Shown here one piece after another: positions 56,944-64,000 of a stretch of 64,000 nt of DNA. Made by a program: the position numbers and the translations under genes. Source of the stretch: Coffea arabica (lineage: Eukaryota; Streptophyta; Magnoliopsida; Gentianales; Rubiaceae). Under the pieces are notes generated by a model that saw only the letters and a list, made by a program, of their open reading frames with translations, was not told where the DNA came from and ran no database searches. Location: the NCBI RefSeq assembly GCF_036785885.1, contig NC_092323.1, positions 18,918,501-18,982,500 on the forward strand, read 5' to 3'. Position 1 is the stretch's first letter. Every line of letters begins with the position of its first letter.

Positions 56944-59493
56944 CTAGAAGAATTGGCTTTCTCTGTTTGAATGTTATTTGCTGAATGTATCCGTTTAGTG
57001 TTAGATGTATATGCTGTAGTTGATGATGTTTGTTTCATGTTTAGTGTAAGTGTTGGTGTGATTTCCAGGTGTGTCACTTGCAGTAGTGCAGGTTTTATTT
57101 TCAGAACTGGCTGATTGTGTGTGATGACTGATTTGAAGCCTTACAATCACAAGCAAGTACAAGCAACTCTAATTAGAATAAAATATAGTTTGGCAAGTTT
57201 GTCTTTGGTGGTAAGAATACCATTTAAGCATTGAAACAATGGATTGAAATCAAGAAAACGCCTTGGTTTTGTGAAGATCAGGCCATTATTCATGGTTCAA
57301 AAAATGTGTGGGAGTATGAGCAATAAGTCTCTTCTTTTGGTTAAAAAGAAAGTTAAAAATTTTCTTCCAGAAATCCTCTAATCCATCAAGATTAAGACTT
57401 TTTTTTTTCCCTTATTTCATTTTCTTATCCTTTCTCTTCTGCATTTTAATTTGTTACAAAAACTTTCATCTGCTTTGTCGGAAAACATATTATCTTTTCC
57501 TTTTTAGTTTCTGCCATTAATTTTTCTTCCTCCTTGTGTCCATTCTTTCACCCCATCAACTTCTTCCAATTACCACGTCAAATGGAACAGTTAGGCAATC
57601 ATATAAGTTTGCACTGTTCAACAAGTGGAAGACTTGGTCCCTACCTTAATCAGATGCTGTACCAGCATTTGGAAGAATATGATGGGGTGAAAGAATGGAT
57701 ACAAGGAGGAAAAGTTGAAAGTAGGCCCTTTAAGAGGAGACTCACTGCTCTGCCACCAGAGTCATGTTACCACTCCTTATAAATGTGTTGATTGGACCAT
57801 TTTTGTACCTTGAAACTTCACCTGGAAATCAAGGAAGAAGGTTAAAAGGAAAAACAATTAGAAAATAAAACATGGAAGATAAGGGTCTCTAATTAGGAAA
57901 GAAACAAAAATTAAGGGTAGCGTAGACATTTTCAATTACTTCGGATAACTTTCTACCCTTCATATGTTAGATATTCTTTTTAATTAGATTTCGTGATCTA
58001 CGAAATCACCTTAAAATTTCAACAAGTAAAGGTTCTGAATCTTAAATTTCATCCTTTCCTTGTTCGAAATTTTTTTGCCTACAAGTTGATGCATTCGCAT
58101 AGAACCAGACCACAACAAAAGCTACTCAGACATAGAGAGTTCTAATTGTGAGCATTGTCTTTTTTGGTCAAAATTTGAGTTTTCTCCCACTTTGTTCCAT
58201 ACTCGTTTTAGGGATTTATGAATATTCTTCTAAACTTCGTATTCTTATTCTTCTTCACAATAGTAAAATTGGCTTTCCTCCGTCCGTGACCATTAATTAG
58301 TCTAATTGATCAGACTGCGAAACTCAGACTGTCTTTGCCTTTTGTTATCTTTCTTCAATACTTTATTAATCTTACTGGTTTTTTTCAAATAACTCGGGCA
58401 TATAGGTTGAAATTTCAAAATGTAGAGGTTTTGGATTCTAATTACCTTTCTTCTCTTTCGTTTTATAAATCCCATCTCTTCTTTGCTAAAAAAATTTTTT
58501 TAAAAAAAGTCGGACCATATGCCAACACATCGGGTAACCACATGCTAATTCTTGGTGAACAAATTCAACAGAATCATTGGATTGTCCAACAATAATCTCA
58601 ACATCATTTAATAATGAACTAGGTGAAAGTTTATTTCCGTCAGCTGTCAACTCTATCATCACAAGGCGCTACAAACAAGCTAGCGAATGCAAAGATTTTT
58701 CAGTGTGGTGAGTCAATTACAGCAGGCAAATTAAGGTCCTATTTGCTTATCAATCATATAAATAGCCCCTCACATATTTTGTTTTGGCACCTTTTACGTC
58801 CCTCATATATGAAATGATGATTTTTTATCATTCGCAAATGGAATCGGCTCATTTCTACTAAAAATCTTGCCAGGAAAAAAAAAAAAAAAAATCACGTGTT
58901 GCCCGTGTCTCACAAACTTTAGGAGAAAAATCAGAAGACTGCAGGGAAAAGGGGAAAAACATCCCTCACATTTCCTTCTTTTTCGTCCTATTTTCCCATG
59001 CCAAGAATGTGGCAACAGCCATAGCTACCTTCGGTCGCCATGCTGATGGTATTGCAGTGTACTTTTTGTTTTTTCAGTTGACTTTTTCCTTTTTTGCTTC
59101 CAGTCTTACTGGGATATATCTTCATACACTTATTTATTAAATTCTTTGTTCTAATAATTATCTTTTTACTCACTTTACCCTTAAAACTACTGGTCAAATA
59201 TAATAGAGTTTGTTAATTCAAGTGAAACAACATAATTAGCCCCTAAAATTATTATCATTTTACCCCCCAAAAACTATAGCATTATTATCAATTTACCTTT
59301 TTTTAGGGACTTTATCTTACCATTAAACCAACTTCAAATATTGAATGATTATAAACAAAAGCACCTTCCTTTCTTGTATAAATAAAAAAATAAAAAATTT
59401 GGAATAGCTCTTCTCCTTTATTTTACCCTTTTTAATACCAAGAATGAAAGTCAAAAGTGTTCTTCTCTTTTTTTTTGCACTCTTATTTAATAT

Positions 59494-59524
<31 letters not shown>

Positions 59525-60117
59525 GAGGGAGAGAACTCAATTTTGCAAATAAAAAAGAAAGAATATAATATTCTCATTACTTTAAAATGACTCCTGATAT
59601 ACCCAATTCCAACCCCAACGGCCTTAAAATAAAGATAATATTGGATTTTTCCTTATTTTCTTTTTTTTTCAAAAATGATTTTTTTTATCTCCTTCTATCC
59701 TATCTCTTTTCTTTTTCTTGGTTTTAATAAGAGTGAAAAGAGTTGAGAAAACCCTTTTAATTTCTTAGTACTCTTAGTTTGAAAAACTGGAAAATAATCA
59801 TTCCAACTTTTTTATTATGTTAAACCACAAAAATTCTTTAATATATTATTTTCAAAATTCATATATCAAAGTTAATATGGAGGAGAAGTAACAAGAAATC
59901 CATACATAATAGGAAAAAAATGAAGAAGAAAGAGAAAATAAAAAGGATCATTGACAATGTTTAATAATGAGGGTACAATTGACTTTTTATTAGAGACACA
60001 CATTTGACTAGTTGTCAACAGGAGGTAATTTGTTTGTCTTATACATAGGGAGAGTAATTTGCAACTTTACCGTAATTACATGGGGGCAATATGTAATTAA
60101 GGCTTTTTTTGTTTTCT
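56944..60117. other. Intergenic, 3.2 kb; no gene supported
   Basis: The first few hundred bases are the probable 3' UTR of the PPOX1-like gene. An open frame of 82 codons at 57534-57782 has no recognised domain. There is a TA/GA microsatellite at about 59490-59524. The rest is AT-rich without clear structure. Confidence 0.55.
59490..59524. repeat. TA then GA microsatellite
   Basis: A TA dinucleotide run passes directly into a GA dinucleotide run. Confidence 0.85.
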
Positions 60118-60336
60118 ATTTGTAGAAATTTGAACAAAAACAAGAAACAGTGTTTGGTAAAATTTTTCTTACTTTAGAAGAAAGAGAATAAAAATCAACT
60201 TTGTTTTTAAAACACCAAAACGTGCATTTTTGAGTTTTAAAAACAAAGTTGATTTTTTAAATGTTTCTCTTTTCCGTAAAATATAAAAAAATTTTACCAA
60301 ACACTATTTTTGTTTTTGTTCAAATTCTACAAATAA
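60118..60336. mobile_element. Foldback MITE with ~100-bp arms
   Basis: The left arm begins TATTTGTAGAAATTTGAACA and the right arm, reverse complemented, begins TATTTGTAGAATTTGAACAA. Both run through GTGTTTGGTAAAATTTTT and AATCAACTTTGTTTTTAAAA to a short centre with ACACCAAAACGTGCATTTTT. It is nearly a complete palindrome and ends about 10 bp before the long LTR. Confidence 0.8.
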
Positions 60337-62278
60337 AAAAAAAAGATGTAGACACCAAATTTTTGTCAATTTTTAATATTTTCTCAAGATTTTTCTATTT
60401 AATGAATTATTTATTTTCTAACATTTTAATGTGCATTTTTCTCATTTTTGCAGGTTTGCTTGAAAAAAAAAGAGAGAAAAGAAAAGAAAAACAAACCAAA
60501 CAAAAAAAAAAAAAACACAACAAACAACAAAAAGAAAAAAAATCATCATAATCATTTTCTCTACCAAAACAACTAGTAACCCATTCCACACTCAATTGCC
60601 ATGCACCTTTCTTTTCATTGGCAGAAGTCATCATTTCGGAAGATTGAGCACACAAGCTCCATTTTGGCTACAAGTATCTCTCGGCTCTCTTTGGCTGCCA
60701 CAGGAGACAAGCCACAACAAGAAAAGAAAACTCCCTGGGTTCTCCCTCTCGGCTCCCTCTCTTTTTTCCAGCAAACTCAACACACAATTCAGAAACAAGG
60801 AGGCAGCCGCCGGTTGGACAAAGAGCCTGGAGCTTCCTCGAAATTTTAGTCAAAGGACCACAACCTCATTGAGGTATTCTTTCCAGCTTTTCCTTTTTTT
60901 AATTAATTAGATTAAATGCATGTTTGGCTACCTATTTGTCTCTTTCTTTCACTGATTTTGTTGCTATTGTGGTGTTGTTGAAGTTTTTTTGGGACAAGCC
61001 TGGATGAAATTAAGAAAAAAGAAACGATGCTGTGAATGCATGCCAAATGCTTGATAAAATGCCGAAATGGAAAAACGGATTAAAAAGCTGAATATTCTGC
61101 ATGTTGTTGTCAAAACGGATGACCGTTAGCTAGCACCGGGCTTGGAAATGTGTGCTTATCTAATTTTTTTGGAGTTTTGAGCTTTAAAGACATTAGAATA
61201 ATTTTCTTCATTTTTGGGGCTGTTTTGATTTAATGCATCCTTTTGTTGTTGTTTACTTGTCAAACTAAGATTATAGTTGTATTGTGGAAGTTATAAGGAG
61301 GGTTTTGGTATAATTTTTATGATTTTTGGTGAAGATTTGAGGGTTTTAAAAGAATAAAAACTGAACTGATTTCTTGGCATTTTGACCACTTTCGGCTCAT
61401 TTTTTGTAAAAACTAACTCCGGAATTGGATTCTACGCGAAAAATTGAGTTGGGGTGTGTATTTTGATAATTTTTGTGATCGGAAAAAATTCGCCGGCGAC
61501 CGGTGGTGGCGGCGCCGGCAGCCGCCATGTCAGCCATGGTTGGCGGTGGCGAGGAGCTTCAGCCGGCCAGGCAAGAAAAAGAAGAACCGGGATGGTTGAA
61601 GAAGAAGTGGAGGAAGAAGAAAGAAAGAAAAGAGAAGAAGAAAAAGAAAAGAAAGGAAAGAAAAAAAAGAAGGTGGGTTGGGCTAAAATTTTTAGTGGGC
61701 TTGTTTCTTAATATCGGTTGGGCTAGAAGGTCAGACTCATGCTTCTTTTTTGGTTGGGCTTGAGGGATAAAAAGACGGGCTGGCCTGCTCGTTTCTTTTG
61801 GGTTTCGGTTGGACTTAGGTAGTATCCGGCCCAAAATAATAAAATAACGGCCCGATGGCCTTTCTTCTCCCAAATCAGAAACCGAATTTTGCACTTTGGC
61901 CCCTAATCTTTGGAGTAGTTTTCACTGCGGCCCAGAACATTTTAAATTCCTTTCAACTCGGTCCTTAAATTAATTTCACTTTGGTCCCTGAATTTTATCT
62001 TTCATTTAATTTTGACCCCTGAACTTTGAAAAATATAATTTTTGTCCCCCAAAAGTTTTCAATTTTTGCAATTCAGTCCTTGGCAAATTTTGGCTCTCTT
62101 TATTATGATTGTTTATTTTCTTCAATAACTAATTATGTTACTTTTGAACATATTCAACCTGTAATTTTTAGATGTTTTAAATTTCTTTATGTTTGACATA
62201 TTAGCGTGAGCTTAGTACTTTTATTATTATTGGTTTTTTCAATTAAATTGGTGCCATGACTCTTTTGTTCATTGTGAG

Positions 62279-62286
62279 TATAAATA
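62279..62286 (+). promoter_or_regulatory. TATA box of the long LTR
   Basis: GAGTATAAATAGGAC is a strong TATA box about 1.5 kb before the end of the LTR, a plausible site for the U3/R transition. Confidence 0.5.
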
Positions 62287-62360
62287 GGACAATTTGACTC
62301 CATTTAGTTACCACTTCAAACGGGAGGTACCCCTATTTTTATTATTTCAATATCAATTAC

Positions 62361-62402
62361 GTGCTCTTATGTGCTCTTATGTGCTCTTATGTGTTCCTAT
62401 GT
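62361..62402 (+). repeat. 10-bp tandem repeat, four units
   Basis: GTGCTCTTAT three times followed by GTGTTCCTAT, inside the long LTR and about 80 bp after its TATA box. Confidence 0.85.
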
Positions 62403-62771
62403 GTTTATATTTTTATATGCTTTATTTATTTGATTTAAATATTCATTCAAATTTTCTTATATATGTTAGTTAGTTTTTTATAATGATTCGAGAGGTATTT
62501 AAATACCTCAAAAATGTAATAGATAGGATAATTAGATTTGTTTTATTATATTTTTCCCTTCTAGATTGTAGTTAGGCGCTCCCCGATGTAATAGATAGGT
62601 TGCGTGTTTATGTGGTTTATGTGTTATGTGTTTTATCCGCTTTTCTTAGGATTTTGGCATCTAGATATTATGTTTACGTGTTATGTGCTACGTGCTCTTA
62701 TGTGTTTATTTGTTTTAATTTATGTTTTATTTGTTTCACTATGAATTGTTAATGCATGACGTCACCACACT

Positions 62772-62860
62772 AGTCCAACGCTAGTTGTGGTTTCTCCCTC
62801 CGCTTACTTGCTAGTCCAACGCTAGTAAGGACTTTTAGAAATGGGCCAGTCCAATGCTAG
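62772..62860 (+). repeat. Spaced AGTCCAACGCTAG repeats
   Basis: AGTCCAACGCTAG occurs twice and a third time with one change (AGTCCAATGCTAG), spaced by about 36-38 bp, inside the long LTR. Confidence 0.8.
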
Positions 62861-63789
62861 ACCCTTTAGGTCATCTTGCGCTAGATTCATCTTTGTATGC
62901 TATTCACTACATTTTCATGCATATTTTCATTTTTAGGATCTTTTCTCATTTGCATGATATTCCCTATTATATTATCCCCTACCCGCTATAGGTGCTAATC
63001 ATGTCATTTAGAATTGCATCTCATTTAAGCTAGTTCATTTGCTTGTTCATGTTAGGATAATTATTTTTTCAAACATGGGAAATGGGTGATTATAACTTTC
63101 TAGTTTAAGTACCCTATTAATCCATGTATAAGAAAATTATGTCACGAGTTTTGCCTCCCGTACCCTTTATGTTGCATTCTCCTTTTCTTTGATCACTTAT
63201 ATATATGTATATAATTTAATTTCTTTTCTTTTATTTTAATTTCATCATTTGCATATTCGTGACACTTTCAAGGAATCATTTTGGCCTTCGCAATTAATGC
63301 GATTGGTTCAATTAAACCCCTTGAATGAACATTTTGTCCCTTTCGATATATTTAGATTTGCATCCATATAGGAAACATCCAAATATGATAAAATTAAGGG
63401 TTAGATTAGGAAAATTTTGACTAAACCTCGCAACTAACTTAGACTAGGTTGAAAGGGTGCCTTAGGTTTGAGTCAATTGAACCTTTGCCTTCCCTTTCTT
63501 CAACCGTGACTCCCGAACCCATTTTCTCTTGTTTTCAAAGACCTGGAGTTGTCAAAAAGGGTTTTATTTTATTTTACTTTATTTTTGGGTGACTTGGTAC
63601 ACCAAAACTCCATACCAAGTGGCGACTCCTATTTTTTTCTTAAAAATCCTTTTAGACTAAATTTTGGACCCAAATTGTCGCATACTTTTAAGTCCCATTC
63701 TAGGTCCTTTTTCATTTATTATTAATAAATCACATCTTTTTATAAAACACTTTCTTTTTCCATCTTGTAAAAAATGGGGCGCGACAACT

Positions 63790-63807
63790 TGGCGACTCCA
63801 CTGGGGA
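63790..63807 (+). promoter_or_regulatory. Primer-binding site of the Ty3-like element
   Basis: TGGCGACTCCACTGGGGA starts 3 bp after the LTR end. Sequences of the TGGCGACTC type are the known primer sites (tRNA-Arg) of Ogre/Tat retrotransposons. Confidence 0.6.
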
Positions 63808-64000
63808 TGTTAGAGAGTCCAAGCACTTGGCTTAGTCGTCTTTTCTCTTTTTAACCCTTATATTTATCATATTTGGATGTTTTAGGTTGTTTTTTTTTCT
63901 TTTTTAGGATATTTTGCATTTCACACTCGTAATCGTTCCTTGTCTTACGTGTATGTGATGAATGGCTTATTTATTTATTTATTCGTATCGCGCTTTGCAT

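Larger units (their letters stand above)
60347..63786 (+). mobile_element. 5' LTR (~3.4 kb), Tat/Ogre-like Ty3 element
   Basis: Starts TGTAGACACCAAATTTTTGT and ends GGGCGCGACA (TG...CA), immediately followed by a primer-binding-like sequence. LTRs of several kb with this start are known from the Tat/Ogre lineages. Inside are a CG-rich block (61490-61570), a purine-rich tract (about 61585-61675), repeated phrases of the GGTCCCTGAA type (about 61900-62060), a TATA box (62279-62286) and short direct repeats. The rest of the element lies beyond the window, so the second LTR cannot be checked. Confidence 0.6.

Noticed and set aside
57534-57782. 82-codon open frame downstream of the PPOX1-like gene
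   Set aside because: Somewhat coding-like text but no family recognised and no splice context; not enough to call a gene.

Overview
The window is nuclear DNA of a flowering plant. The evidence is many short exons split by AT-rich GT-AG introns, a CYP71-type cytochrome P450, a SAUR, an AIR12-like DOMON protein, a plant-type fusion of NAD(P)HX epimerase with pyridoxamine-phosphate oxidase, and typical plant transposons (Ty1/copia with an initiator-Met tRNA primer site, a Tat/Ogre-like Ty3 LTR, hAT MITEs and tRNA-derived SINEs). Gene style and repeats suggest a eudicot, perhaps an asterid; the species cannot be named from the sequence alone.

Layout: 1-3.0 kb is repeat-rich intergenic DNA. A two-exon CYP71-clan P450 lies at 3.0-4.7 kb (+), between two direct repeats of about 1.09 kb that both carry the same SINE. 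From 4.7 to 14.9 kb is AT-rich non-genic DNA with SINEs and an array of units near 590 bp. An intronless SAUR is at 14.9-15.25 kb (+). A nine-exon HESO1-like nucleotidyltransferase spans 19.6-28.7 kb (+). From 28.7 to 33.1 kb are MITEs and degenerate fragments. A NAT9-type GNAT acetyltransferase starts at 33.27 kb (+); its last exon is broken by an intact copia element at 38.5-43.3 kb whose LTRs look identical. A short AIR12-like gene lies convergently at 43.8-44.4 kb (-). From 44.4 to 49.4 kb are a decayed Ty3 reverse transcriptase, SINEs and hAT elements. A 13-exon PPOX1/PDX3-like gene spans 49.4-56.9 kb (+). The right end holds a foldback MITE and a 5' LTR of about 3.4 kb with its primer-binding site; the body of that element lies beyond the window.

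The genes do not form a pathway or cluster; they are ordinary neighbours separated by transposons. The most interesting points are: (1) the PPOX1-like protein keeps its epimerase motifs but has lost several phosphate-binding residues of its oxidase half and has no visible plastid transit peptide; (2) the nucleotidyltransferase has a WG/GW-rich tail that looks like an ARGONAUTE hook; (3) a very young copia element sits in the last NAT9 exon without a target-site duplication and with part of that exon missing; (4) the P450 has Ser in place of the conserved C-helix Trp; (5) two foldback MITEs sit at nearly the same distance (about 130-140 bp) upstream of two different start codons. I found no wholly new multi-gene system.
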